A stretch of 64,000 bases of DNA from Merdimmobilis hominis (lineage in GTDB: Bacteria; Bacillota; Clostridia; Oscillospirales; Ruminococcaceae): positions 2,211,315-2,275,314 of the forward strand of contig NZ_LT629939.1 in assembly GCF_900104615.1 (NCBI RefSeq). Direction: 5' to 3'. The translations under genes were made by a program, and so were the position numbers. The notes below the pieces were generated by a model that was not told the origin of the DNA, did no database searches, and saw only the letters and a list, made by a program, of their open reading frames with translations. Positions 35,019 through 42,340 of the stretch are shown in pieces; the stretch's first letter is position 1, and each line of letters opens with the position of its first letter.

Positions 35019-35741
35019 TTAACCCAAAAGGTTGGTCCACAGAATAGCGCTCGCCATACCGACAATCAGCGAGTCAGCCATAGTGAAGTTGCTCAGCCAA
35101 CGGATGCCGTACTTTTTGACAGCCCAGTTGTGCAGGTAGGTACACAAAGCCGAGGTTAACAGGGTAGCAGTGGCGACCGAACCCATGAAGATGCTTCGGG
35201 CAGGCAGGAATACAGAGTGCATAGCCATGGTGAAGCAAGCCATCATCAGCGCGCCCCACTCACCGTTGGATGCGCTGTATTCCATGGTGCTGAGGTGGAT
35301 TTTCTTACCAATGAACAAGCAGCCCACAACGCCGCCGATGATGCCGATACTCATAGAGAGCATAACCGAACCGACAACCGATACGTCGTTGGCGGCGACC
35401 AGGGCAGCCAGGGAGTCATACCCGGCGCCGATGGCGGCCATATCTGCAGCGACCAATTCGTAACTCACCGAACCGATGACCGACAGACGGAACCAGGACC
35501 ACGGAACGCCCAAAACGGTGGACAGGGAGAACAGGCCGATGACAACAGACAGAGAGGGGATGATGGTGTAAATTGTGGAAGATTTCACAATATCCATCAA
35601 CTGGCTTTTCGTCATTCCCAAAGACAAGCAGTGTTTCCATGCACGCTGCATCATAAACACGCACATCAGGAATACATAGCCCAAGCCAATCATTACCATT
35701 ATGTAAAGCGGCTTGCTGTTCATTACTTCTAAGAATCCCAT
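35019..35741 (-). CDS. Multi-pass membrane protein (possible DUF5058 family)
   Basis: 240 residues, about six spans, ATG 35741 behind AAGGAG. Conserved-looking polar/glycine turns lie between spans (KHCLSLGMTKSQLMDIVKSS; SIGIIGGVVGCLFIGKK). I associate this sequence style with DUF5058 proteins of Clostridia, which sit next to a second membrane gene, as here; that is from memory. A two-component transporter of unknown substrate is the likeliest role. Confidence 0.58.
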   Translation of the reverse strand: MGFLEVMNSKPLYIMVMIGLGYVFLMCVFMMQRAWKHCLSLGMTKSQLMDIVKSSTIYTIIPSLSVVIGLFSLSTVLGVPWSWFRLSVIGSVSYELVAADMAAIGAGYDSLAALVAANDVSVVGSVMLSMSIGIIGGVVGCLFIGKKIHLSTMEYSASNGEWGALMMACFTMAMHSVFLPARSIFMGSVATATLLTSALCTYLHNWAVKKYGIRWLSNFTMADSLIVGMASAILWTNLLG

Positions 35742-36231
35742 TACAATTCATCTCCTTACTGATTAAATGCCTCTCTTCGATAGCTGGATTGTAAAGCTTG
35801 GATCCCCCTTTCTCCCTTGGCCTCATTGGCGTAAAGAAATATTTTCACACTAATAACAATTTACCTTATTGTAGCATGTTTTTTTTGGAATGGGTAGTAT
35901 TTATTGAAAAAAAATAGCTTCTGATCCATTTTTTATAGATTCTGACAATAATTTCAAAATAAATCGTTATTAGTTTACAAATACTTCATACTTTTCTCCG
36001 CCCACAGAGGGTGAAGAATGAGAAAAATTTCTCAATATGGGAATGTTGTCCGAAAATTAGGAATGGGGACTGGCACTTTTACAGAAACTTTTGGACAGGA
36101 TGCTGCAAATATTGCATTGAGAATCAGAAAATAGTTACAGACAAGCACAGGCCCCATCCTTGTTTTACCTGAAACCATCTGTTGATCCGGTTAAGCGGGA
36201 CATATGTAGGCTCCTACAGGTAAAGGGAATG
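35742..36231. other. AT-rich intergenic region
   Basis: About 490 bases without a supported gene, between two minus-strand operons. It must contain the promoter for the membrane pair; a TACAAT at 35873-35868 (minus) with a poor -35 is the best candidate. Nothing else stands out. Confidence 0.45.
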
Positions 36232-36267
36232 AAAAAATCCCCCTGCGCCGTAGCACAAGGGGATTTT
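36232..36267 (-). terminator. Terminator after NMT1-type importer operon
   Basis: AAAATCCCC (36234-36242) pairs with GGGGATTTT (36259-36267), 16-base loop, followed on the minus strand by a T run. Directly beyond the stop at 36283. Confidence 0.75.
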
Positions 36268-36282
36268 CTGCAAGAGGGTATT

Positions 36283-37314
36283 TTATTTGCCGAGGGCCTC
36301 TACCGCAGCCTTGGCAAAACAGTTGTTGACAACTTTGTCATAGGAAGCTTTCTGGTCCAGTTCCCCAGCGGAGGTCATCACCGTCTGGAGCAGGTCGAAG
36401 GAGCTCTCCTTCATGATGGGATCAGTGCTCCAGGCGCCAATCTCCTGGTACCGGCGGGCCACGGTGGCCAAAAGGGATTCGTCGGTGTCGGGGAAGGAGG
36501 GGGCGATGGCTTTGGCGATCTCCTCCGGGGTGTGGGTGGCAACCCACTGCTGCCCTTTGTAAATGGCGTTGGTGAAATGTTGGATTAGGGCAGGGTCTTT
36601 CTCGATCAGCTCTTTGCTGGCAAAGTAGGCGGTGTAGGGGATCTCACCAGCCTCTTCGCCCACCGAGGCGACGATGTAACCTTTGCCTTCCGCCTCAATC
36701 ATCGAGGCAGTGGGTTCGAACATGGTGACATAGTCGCCAGTGCCCGCGGTGAAGGCGCCGGTCATAGCTTCGAACTTGATGCTGTCGTCAAAGATGACGT
36801 CCTCACCGGGGGTGAGGCCCTTGCTCTTCACCACATATTCCAGAGCCATGTAGGGGACACCGCCCTTCCGTCCGGGTAGGATGGTTTTTCCCTCCAGCTG
36901 GCTCCAGTCAAAATCCGGCTCCGGCTGCCGGCCCACCAGGAAGGAACCATCCCGCTGGGTCAGCTGGGCGAACACCTGGGGGTGGTTTTCCCGGCCTTCG
37001 TTGACCACATAGATGGTGGCTTCCGGCCCGGCAAAGCCGATGTCGATATGTCCAGACAGCACCGCCGACATGACTTTATCGGCACCCTGGCCGTTGGAAA
37101 GCTCGATTTCAATGCCCTCTTCTTCAAAGAAGCCCAGGTTGATGGCCGCGTATTGGGGGGCGTAGAACACCGAGTGGGTCACCTCGCTGACTGTGACCTT
37201 GGTCAGAGGGGTTTCGGTTTCAGATGGCTGCTGGGAACATCCCATCATGGACGCTCCTACAAAGGCGGCTGCCAGCAGCATTGCCAGAGGTTTTTTGAAC
37301 TGTTTCAACTGCAA
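36283..37314 (-). CDS. ABC transporter substrate-binding lipoprotein, NMT1/SsuA type
   Basis: 343 residues. Lipoprotein signal with cysteine in ASMMGCSQQ, then a two-lobed NMT1/SsuA/ThiY-type domain (HSVFYAPQYAAINLGFFEEEGIEIEL is the usual opening). Members bind sulfonates, nitrate or thiamine-pyrimidine precursors; this sequence does not decide among them, and no TPP riboswitch or sulfonatase gene is nearby. Third gene of ATPase - permease - binding protein. Confidence 0.83.
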   Translation of the reverse strand: MQLKQFKKPLAMLLAAAFVGASMMGCSQQPSETETPLTKVTVSEVTHSVFYAPQYAAINLGFFEEEGIEIELSNGQGADKVMSAVLSGHIDIGFAGPEATIYVVNEGRENHPQVFAQLTQRDGSFLVGRQPEPDFDWSQLEGKTILPGRKGGVPYMALEYVVKSKGLTPGEDVIFDDSIKFEAMTGAFTAGTGDYVTMFEPTASMIEAEGKGYIVASVGEEAGEIPYTAYFASKELIEKDPALIQHFTNAIYKGQQWVATHTPEEIAKAIAPSFPDTDESLLATVARRYQEIGAWSTDPIMKESSFDLLQTVMTSAGELDQKASYDKVVNNCFAKAAVEALGK

Positions 37315-37332
37315 AACTCCCTTCGGTTGGAA

Positions 37333-38151
37333 TCAGCCCAGGTGGCTGATTCGTTTGGATACATATTTTTCAAGGATTACCACCGCTTGGTAGAGGACGG
37401 CGGCCATCACTGCCAAAATAATGACGCTGGTCATCACAAGATCCAGCTTGAACACCTGCCCGCCGTAGACGATCAGGTACCCCAGCCCCGCTTTGGAGAC
37501 TAGGAACTCCCCAGCGATGACCCCTACCAGCGACAGGCCGATGTTGATCTTTAGGGAATTGAAAAGGGTGGTCAGATTGGAGGGAAAGACGATCTTCTGC
37601 AAAATTTGCATCCGGCTGGCCCCGAAGGTGCGGGCCATTTTGATCTTTTCTGGGTCGGTGGCGAGAAAGCCATTGAGCATTTCCAGCACGGTTACGATCA
37701 GCGAGATGGCCAGGGCCATGACGATGATGGCTTGGGTACCCGCCCCCACCCAGATGATGATCACTGGGCCCAAGGCGATTTTTGGCAGGCTGTTGAGCAC
37801 CACCAGATAGGGTTCCATCACTTGGGAGAGGAAATCCGACCACCACAGGGCAACGGCCAATAAAGTGCCTCCGCAGGCCCCCAACAGGAAGCCGGTGAGG
37901 GTCTCATAACAGGTGACCCCCAGGTGAAGGGGCAGGTCGTTGGCGGAGAGGTTCAAAAAGGTTTTGACGATCCGGCTGGGCTGGCTCATGAGGAAGCTGT
38001 CGATGACGCCCAGGTTTGCGAGGATCTCCCAGCTGGCAATGAGCGCTGCCAGGATAAAAATCTGGGTGAAGAGGACCGACGTCTTGCGGATTTTTTTCTT
38101 CTTAAGATACTCCCTGCGCTCTTTGGAGAGTGTGGCGTTAGACATGGACAT
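37333..38151 (-). CDS. ABC transporter permease, SsuC/TauC type
   Basis: 272 residues from ATG 38151 (ATG 38145 also possible, six bases further on). About six spans, with the permease loop DPEKIKMARTFGASRMQILQKIVFP (the ATPase docking site). It overlaps the ATPase gene by about 14 bases. Forms the channel of the importer. Confidence 0.83.
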   Translation of the reverse strand: MSMSNATLSKERREYLKKKKIRKTSVLFTQIFILAALIASWEILANLGVIDSFLMSQPSRIVKTFLNLSANDLPLHLGVTCYETLTGFLLGACGGTLLAVALWWSDFLSQVMEPYLVVLNSLPKIALGPVIIIWVGAGTQAIIVMALAISLIVTVLEMLNGFLATDPEKIKMARTFGASRMQILQKIVFPSNLTTLFNSLKINIGLSLVGVIAGEFLVSKAGLGYLIVYGGQVFKLDLVMTSVIILAVMAAVLYQAVVILEKYVSKRISHLG

Positions 38152-38902
38152 CAAGCTCTTTCCAGATTAAATTGAAGTATTGGTTGAATTTTGGGTCGTC
38201 CCGGCAGGCCAGGGGGGAACGGTTGGGGCCGAAATCAATGGCGTGGATGTTTTTAATTTTTGCCGGACGCCTAGTCAGAACAAGAACCCGGTCGGACATA
38301 CTGATGCTCTCCGGGATGTCATGGGTCACCATGATAGCGGTGATATTCTCCCCCTTTAAAATGCGGTAGACATCATCGGTCACCGCCAGGCGGGTTTGGT
38401 AATCCAAAGCGGAGAAAGCTTCATCCAGCAGAAGGAGCCGGGGCCGGGTGGCCAAGGTGCGGATCAGCGCAGCCCGCTGGCGCATCCCGCCGGAGAGCTG
38501 GGCTGGGTATTTGTCCCGGAATTCCCACAAACCATAGGTTTTCAAAAGCTCCTCGGCATAGGCTACCGATTCTTTATCCAGTTGATGCTGAATTTCCAGG
38601 CCCAACAGGACGTTTTTATAAATGGTCCGCCAGTCCAGCAGGTTATCCCGCTGAAGCATATATCCCACGTTGGGGTTGATCCCATCCACCGGTTTGCCCG
38701 CCAGGGTCACGGTGCCGTGGGTGGGGGTGAGAAGACCCGAGAGAATGGACAACAGGGTGGATTTGCCGCAGCCGCTAGGGCCGACGACACTGATAAATTC
38801 GCCTTGCTGCACGGTAAAACTCAGGTCGTCAATGGCGGTTATCTCTCCGTTGGCGGCCTGATACTTTCCTACTATTTTATCGACTTTGAGTATTTCCTGC
38901 AT
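38138..38902 (-). CDS. ABC transporter ATP-binding protein, SsuB/TauB type
   Basis: 254 residues. Walker [11 protein letters not shown]-loop MLQRDNLLDWRT, signature LSGGMRQR, Walker B LLLLDEAFSALD, H-loop VTHDIPES. ATG 38902 is taken as start because GAGGTG is 6 bases before it; two start codons a few bases upstream (38911 GTG, 38908 ATG) would sit on the ribosome site. First gene of the three-gene importer. Confidence 0.87.
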   Translation of the reverse strand: MQEILKVDKIVGKYQAANGEITAIDDLSFTVQQGEFISVVGPSGCGKSTLLSILSGLLTPTHGTVTLAGKPVDGINPNVGYMLQRDNLLDWRTIYKNVLLGLEIQHQLDKESVAYAEELLKTYGLWEFRDKYPAQLSGGMRQRAALIRTLATRPRLLLLDEAFSALDYQTRLAVTDDVYRILKGENITAIMVTHDIPESISMSDRVLVLTRRPAKIKNIHAIDFGPNRSPLACRDDPKFNQYFNLIWKELDVHV

Positions 38903-39075
38903 TTGCATCACCTCGCTGTGTCACCTGGGAGGAAACCAGGTGTTTGCTACCATTGGTATGCCAAAATGGAAAGATGGGTGCATAGGGAATGTGGCTTACC
39001 GGCTATCCTATGCCGGGGGGAAGGGAAGAGTTCACCCCGCTGCCGGGCAGCAAAAAAGGGAGCCGAAGCTCCCGA
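38903..39075 (-). other. Leader region of the NMT1-type importer operon
   Basis: About 170 bases. On the minus strand it offers GCATAGG/CCTATGC (7 bp), the odd palindrome TACCATTGGTA (38948-38958) and a CACCTGG/CCAGGTG hairpin at about 38931-38951, just before the ribosome site. No known riboswitch is recognised. Confidence 0.4.
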
Positions 39076-39582
39076 TTATGTATTCAAATACCGGTTGTGC
39101 AGCTTGCGGGGATACTGTTCATCGTAATGGCCGATGGCAAAGGCCACTGCCTGCCAGCTTTTGCCCTCCAGATACCGCTTGGCAAAGATAAGCCGCAACC
39201 GGCTGTCCGGGATGGTCTGCAAAAAATCCTCCAGCCACTGTATCTCCTTGAGGCAGCGCATCCTGGCTTCCCGGCACTTCTCCCGGATTTTTTCCATCTC
39301 CACTGGGTCGGAAGCGGTGTCCTTTTCCAGTTCCCGCAGCCGCTTTTGGTAGCTCTCCGCCTCTTTTTTCAGGGCCAGAAATTGGGAAAGCTCCTGTTTC
39401 GTTGGCTTGCGGGGTACGGCGCTGCCCTTCCTTTGGATCTCCGCTGCTGCCCGGACGCCAATCCCCCGCAGGGACAGCAGTTCGCTCAACCCCAATCCCT
39501 GCAGCTGTTCCATCCGGTGGATGCCATTGCGCTTTAATGCGTTTTGTGTTCGAGTCGAAAAGCCCATTTCTTCTACATTCAT
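39076..39582 (-). CDS. Small protein with helix-hairpin-helix N-terminus and sigma-region-4-like C-terminus
   Basis: 168 residues from ATG 39582; AAGGAGG is 7 bases before it, whereas the ATG six bases upstream is too close. Residues about 8-45 look like the C-terminal domain of RNA polymerase alpha (STRTQNALKRNGIHRMEQL ... LLSLRGIGVRAAAEI). A coiled coil follows (about 58-115), and the end (RLIFAKRYLEGKSWQAVAFAIG) resembles sigma region 4 or the phage-type late regulators. A DNA-binding transcription factor is likely. No phage genes are nearby. It has a consensus promoter. Confidence 0.6.
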   Translation of the reverse strand: MNVEEMGFSTRTQNALKRNGIHRMEQLQGLGLSELLSLRGIGVRAAAEIQRKGSAVPRKPTKQELSQFLALKKEAESYQKRLRELEKDTASDPVEMEKIREKCREARMRCLKEIQWLEDFLQTIPDSRLRLIFAKRYLEGKSWQAVAFAIGHYDEQYPRKLHNRYLNT

Positions 39583-39659
39583 CGTCATTCCTCCTTGTCC
39601 CTGTTGCAGCGGCAGTTTTGCATGATATAAACTGAAATGGAAAATTACTTTATGTGATA

Positions 39660-39688
39660 ATTATACCAGTACAAAGAGGGAATGTCAA
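39660..39688 (-). promoter_or_regulatory. Consensus sigma-A promoter
   Basis: On the minus strand: perfect TTGACA (39688-39683), 17-base spacer, perfect TATAAT (39665-39660). It drives the 39076-39582 gene and is the best match to consensus in the window. Confidence 0.85.
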
Positions 39689-39733
39689 CCACAAAATGAA
39701 ATAAAATTTCTGTACGTGTTTGACGAACCATAC

Positions 39734-39774
39734 GAAAAAGCCGTCCCTAGTGCGGCCCAGGGACGGCTTTTTCG
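39734..39774 (-). terminator. Terminator after Spo0A-C-like gene
   Basis: A perfect 14-bp stem (AAAAAGCCGTCCCT / AGGGACGGCTTTTT), 10-base loop, T-ended on both strands. Confidence 0.88.
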
Positions 39775-39807
39775 TTATATTAGGGTAGGTAAAAGTGGTG
39801 GGGCATG

Positions 39808-40053
39808 TTAATGGATGGGTTTTGTATCCTGTTCGCGGAGATGGGCGACAAAACTCGCCAAGTATGGGATAAACTCCTCCACGGTGGGGATTTCCCCCTT
39901 GTGGGGGATGTTGTCCAACATGGAGCGGATCAACGGGCTTTGATCCTGTTTGCTGTATATGTCCAGGATGGCAAGCTGCATCTGTTCCCGCACGTATTCC
40001 GGGGACACCTTGTCTTTCCGGGCGATCTCTTTTAGAATATCATCTATATACAT
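39808..40053 (-). CDS. Small protein resembling the Spo0A C-terminal DNA-binding domain
   Basis: 81 residues from ATG 40053 behind AAAAGGAGG. The order of helices and phrases such as KVSPEYVREQMQLAILDIY and PTVEEFIPYLASFV resembles the last part of Spo0A (trans-activation helix region), without a receiver domain. If correct, it could bind DNA or compete with Spo0A. The similarity is by eye and weak. It is transcribed toward its own terminator. Confidence 0.45.
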   Translation of the reverse strand: MYIDDILKEIARKDKVSPEYVREQMQLAILDIYSKQDQSPLIRSMLDNIPHKGEIPTVEEFIPYLASFVAHLREQDTKPIH

Positions 40054-40103
40054 GGCGATGCCTCCTTTTTTAAGATTTTATGGGGCGCTGCACGGCCCCA
40101 AAC

Positions 40104-40459
40104 CCTAGCTACAAGGGGCTATGCCTGCCCCTTGAACCCCAGGTCGGGTGGGTTTTAACAAGATTCCATCTTGCAATAGTTTGTGGGGGCACGCACCCCC
40201 AAAGCCTAGCTACAAGGGGCTATGCCTGCCCCTTGAACCCCAGGCCCTCCTTTCTTACAGAAGAAAGGAGGCGAAAGACTGCCGGGGAGACCCCGGTCCC
40301 CCACTTCGCGGCAACTGGTACGCTCGGAAGATTTCCCTTAGAGGCTCTCCACGCCTCGAGCGGGAAATCTTTCCGCTAACGCGGATGCCCTCGCGGCACG
40401 GTCGAAGTCAGTACGGTCAGCATCAGCTGACTGTGCCCCCTTAAAAATCCCCCTGCGCG
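40104..40459 (+). repeat. Structured repeat element, left copy
   Basis: Contains a 40-base box present twice and identical (40104-40143 and 40205-40244, 101 bases apart), each with an AAGGGGC/GCCCCTT hairpin. Between them is a CAAGATTCCATCTTG palindrome (within 40157-40175). Downstream lie an 11-bp hairpin CCTCCTTTCTT/AAGAAAGGAGG, a CCGGGG/CCCCGG hairpin, a long imperfect stem around 40327-40375, the 20-mer 40390-40409, and CCCCCTTAAAAATCCCCCT at the end. The same order recurs inverted at 40792-40992. No credible coding frame. Confidence 0.78.
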
Positions 40460-40576
40460 TTTAGGAGGGGGAATTGAATCATTCAACGATATTATTTTAT
40501 ATTACTTTGTATTAAAAGTCAATACTTAGGATCATATTATAGTATTATCTTATTGATGAAAAAAGGGGGGATTACT

Positions 40577-40732
40577 ATGAGACCGCTAAAGCAGAGGGTT
40601 AGCCTTACTTTGGATGAGGATGTCATTGAAAGCGTCAAGCTTTTAGCGGAGGAATGTGATCGCTCATTTTCTCAATATGTAAACTTAGTTTTGAAAGAGC
40701 ATCTTGCACAAAAGAAGGAAAAACAACAATAA
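40577..40732 (+). CDS. Very small ribbon-helix-helix (CopG/Arc-like) protein
   Basis: 51 residues from ATG 40577, with AAAAGGGGGG 6 bases upstream. The sequence begins RPLKQRVSLTLDEDVIESVKLL, the beta-strand followed by helix of RHH DNA-binding proteins, then a second helix with RSFSQYVNLVLKEHL. RHH proteins are dimeric repressors or antitoxins; no toxin gene is next to it. It is AT-richer than its surroundings and sits exactly between the two inverted structured repeats. A TTGAATCATTCAA palindrome at 40474-40486 is a possible operator. Confidence 0.72.
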   Translation: MRPLKQRVSLTLDEDVIESVKLLAEECDRSFSQYVNLVLKEHLAQKKEKQQ

Positions 40733-40737
40733 AAAAC

Positions 40738-40768
40738 AAAACCCATTCATGTAGTTGAATGGGTTTTT
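40738..40768 (+). terminator. Terminator of the ribbon-helix-helix gene
   Basis: AAAACCCATTCA / TGAATGGGTTTT stem ending in TTTTT, 6 bases after the stop codon. Confidence 0.88.
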
Positions 40769-40791
40769 CTTATACAACTATAGTTCCCCTT

Positions 40792-40992
40792 GGCAGAGGG
40801 GGTTTTTTAAGGGGGGCCGGACTTCGACCGTGCCGCGAGCGGTTCGGCCCCCCTTAAATGTGCTTTTTCCCTCCCTTTTTTCACACAAAAAAGGGAGCGC
40901 GGGGTGCAGGGGTGCGCAACGCCCTGCATATCCACTGCAAGATGGAATCTTGTTCTGCACCGGGGTGCAGGGGTGACAGGCGCCCTGCATAA
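40792..40992 (-). repeat. Structured repeat element, right copy (inverted)
   Basis: Read on the minus strand it has the same plan as the left copy: a 30-base box twice (40963-40992 and 40901-40930, nearly identical), the CAAGATTCCATCTTG palindrome between them (40936-40954 is the exact reverse complement of 40157-40175), a GGGAGGG hairpin region, the 20-mer 40820-40839 that is the exact reverse complement of 40390-40409, and CCCCCTTAAAAAACCCCCT. The boxes themselves differ in sequence between copies while keeping their layout. More G-rich repetitive DNA continues to about 41060. Confidence 0.75.
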
Positions 40993-41083
40993 CCTCGGGG
41001 GTGTGGGGGCTGGAAGCCCTAGGAAATCAGGGTCATAGGGTGACAAGCCCTAGAAAATGGGTTGTAGGGGTGAAAGGCCCCTT

Positions 41084-42229
41084 TCACTCCACCCCATGCT
41101 TGGCCCGGTAGTTGGCCAGCAGAAGATCCACCATCCGGCCGTAGCTGGCCACCCCGTCGGTCTGGCGGTTGGCCTTTAAATAGGTGTCGTTGACCTTGTC
41201 GGAGACCTCCGCCACTGGGCCTTCAAACTGGGCCCAATAGCGGGATTGAGCGGCAAAATCCCGCTGCACCCCAGGGGAATAGGTGGCGTAGAGTTCACAA
41301 AACCGCTCATAATCCGCCTGATACAAGGTGTTCATGGCATACATGGCCGCCATGGAGGCCCCGCTGTATTGGATGGCTTGGTCCTCCGACTCCATGCAGG
41401 CCAGATAGGCGATAAAGTTGGCTTCATCTTCCCGCATAAAGCCCCGCAGATGCGCTTGTTCATGGCACATGGTGAAAGGGAGGGTGAAATCCGGCACGTC
41501 GATGTTGACATTGGCCTCCATGCTCCAACAGGTGAACACCCCAGTGATTTGGGTATAGGACCACAAATGGGAGAGCAGCACCGGTTTGGGCGGGCTGTAA
41601 TCCCCTCCGAGGGCAGGGATTTCCTGTGCCAAGCGGTGGAATCCAGTCCGGCTGGCTTTGCCGGTGGCAAAGACCGATTTTTCCAGCTGGAACACCCCTT
41701 CTTCGTCTTCGGGGAGGCCTTCCCGCAAGCGGTTGGCGTCAGCGATCAAATCCACGCAGGCGAGGGCCAGTTCCTCTGCACTGCTGGGCCGGACGGTGAG
41801 CCCTGCATGCCAGGCAAAGGGCATCCGGCTGTAATTGACCCCACAGGTGACGACAAAAATAAAATAGAAGCCTGCGGCCACTGCCAGCAAAGTGGAGAGG
41901 AGGTTGAGAAGCCTTTGCCGTTGTTCCCCAGGGGAGCGCACCGCCTTGCGGATGGAGAGAACCACCCAGGCAACGGCGGCGGGGATGCCAAGCACCACCG
42001 TGAACTCCGCCAAGGAGAGGGGGACAAGGCCGGTGATCCGGTTGAACATTTGGGATAGGATGGGGTAATACCCCCCGCTGAAAAGCCGCTCAGTCCGCTC
42101 CGGATCCTGGCTGGCAAACTGGGAAAGGCCCATCCCCAGGGGGACCAGCAGAAGGAAGAGAAGCCTCCGGGGGAGGCGCAGTTTTTCCCGGAGAGGAGCG
42201 CTGGGGGTAGATGGATGGGAAATGATCAC
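41084..42229 (-). CDS. Membrane protein with metallopeptidase-like motif (DUF3810-like)
   Basis: 381 residues from GTG 42229 behind GGAGGG. Three N-terminal membrane spans (LLFLLLVPLGMGLS; LAEFTVVLGIPAAVAWVVL; LAVAAGFYFIFVVTCG) are followed by an extracellular domain with HEQAHLRGFMREDEANFIAYL, an HExxH motif plus downstream glutamate, as in zinc metallopeptidases. I associate this with DUF3810. Substrate unknown. Transcribed separately from the hydrolase-like gene upstream, which has its own terminator. Confidence 0.7.
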   Translation of the reverse strand: MIISHPSTPSAPLREKLRLPRRLLFLLLVPLGMGLSQFASQDPERTERLFSGGYYPILSQMFNRITGLVPLSLAEFTVVLGIPAAVAWVVLSIRKAVRSPGEQRQRLLNLLSTLLAVAAGFYFIFVVTCGVNYSRMPFAWHAGLTVRPSSAEELALACVDLIADANRLREGLPEDEEGVFQLEKSVFATGKASRTGFHRLAQEIPALGGDYSPPKPVLLSHLWSYTQITGVFTCWSMEANVNIDVPDFTLPFTMCHEQAHLRGFMREDEANFIAYLACMESEDQAIQYSGASMAAMYAMNTLYQADYERFCELYATYSPGVQRDFAAQSRYWAQFEGPVAEVSDKVNDTYLKANRQTDGVASYGRMVDLLLANYRAKHGVE

Positions 42230-42297
42230 AGAAAAGCCCTCCGTTTTTTAGGAATCTACTTCTTATTCTATCAAAAATTAGAGGAGAGGAAAAGACA

Positions 42298-42329
42298 GAA
42301 AAAAACCGCCCGGGAAAGCCCCAGGCGGG
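42298..42329 (-). terminator. Terminator after large membrane protein gene
   Basis: On the minus strand a CCGCCTGGG/CCCGGGCGG stem with one G-T pair, 5-base loop and T6, directly beyond the stop at 42341. Confidence 0.82.
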
Positions 42330-42340
42330 AAAAAAGCGGT

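Noticed and set aside
38912-39060. TPP riboswitch in front of the NMT1-type importer
   Set aside because: The conserved CUGAGA and ACCUGAUCUGG segments are not found.
40080-40444. Short frames of about 98-99 codons across the structured repeats
   Set aside because: They follow the hairpin repeats in several frames and have no ribosome site or protein-like composition.
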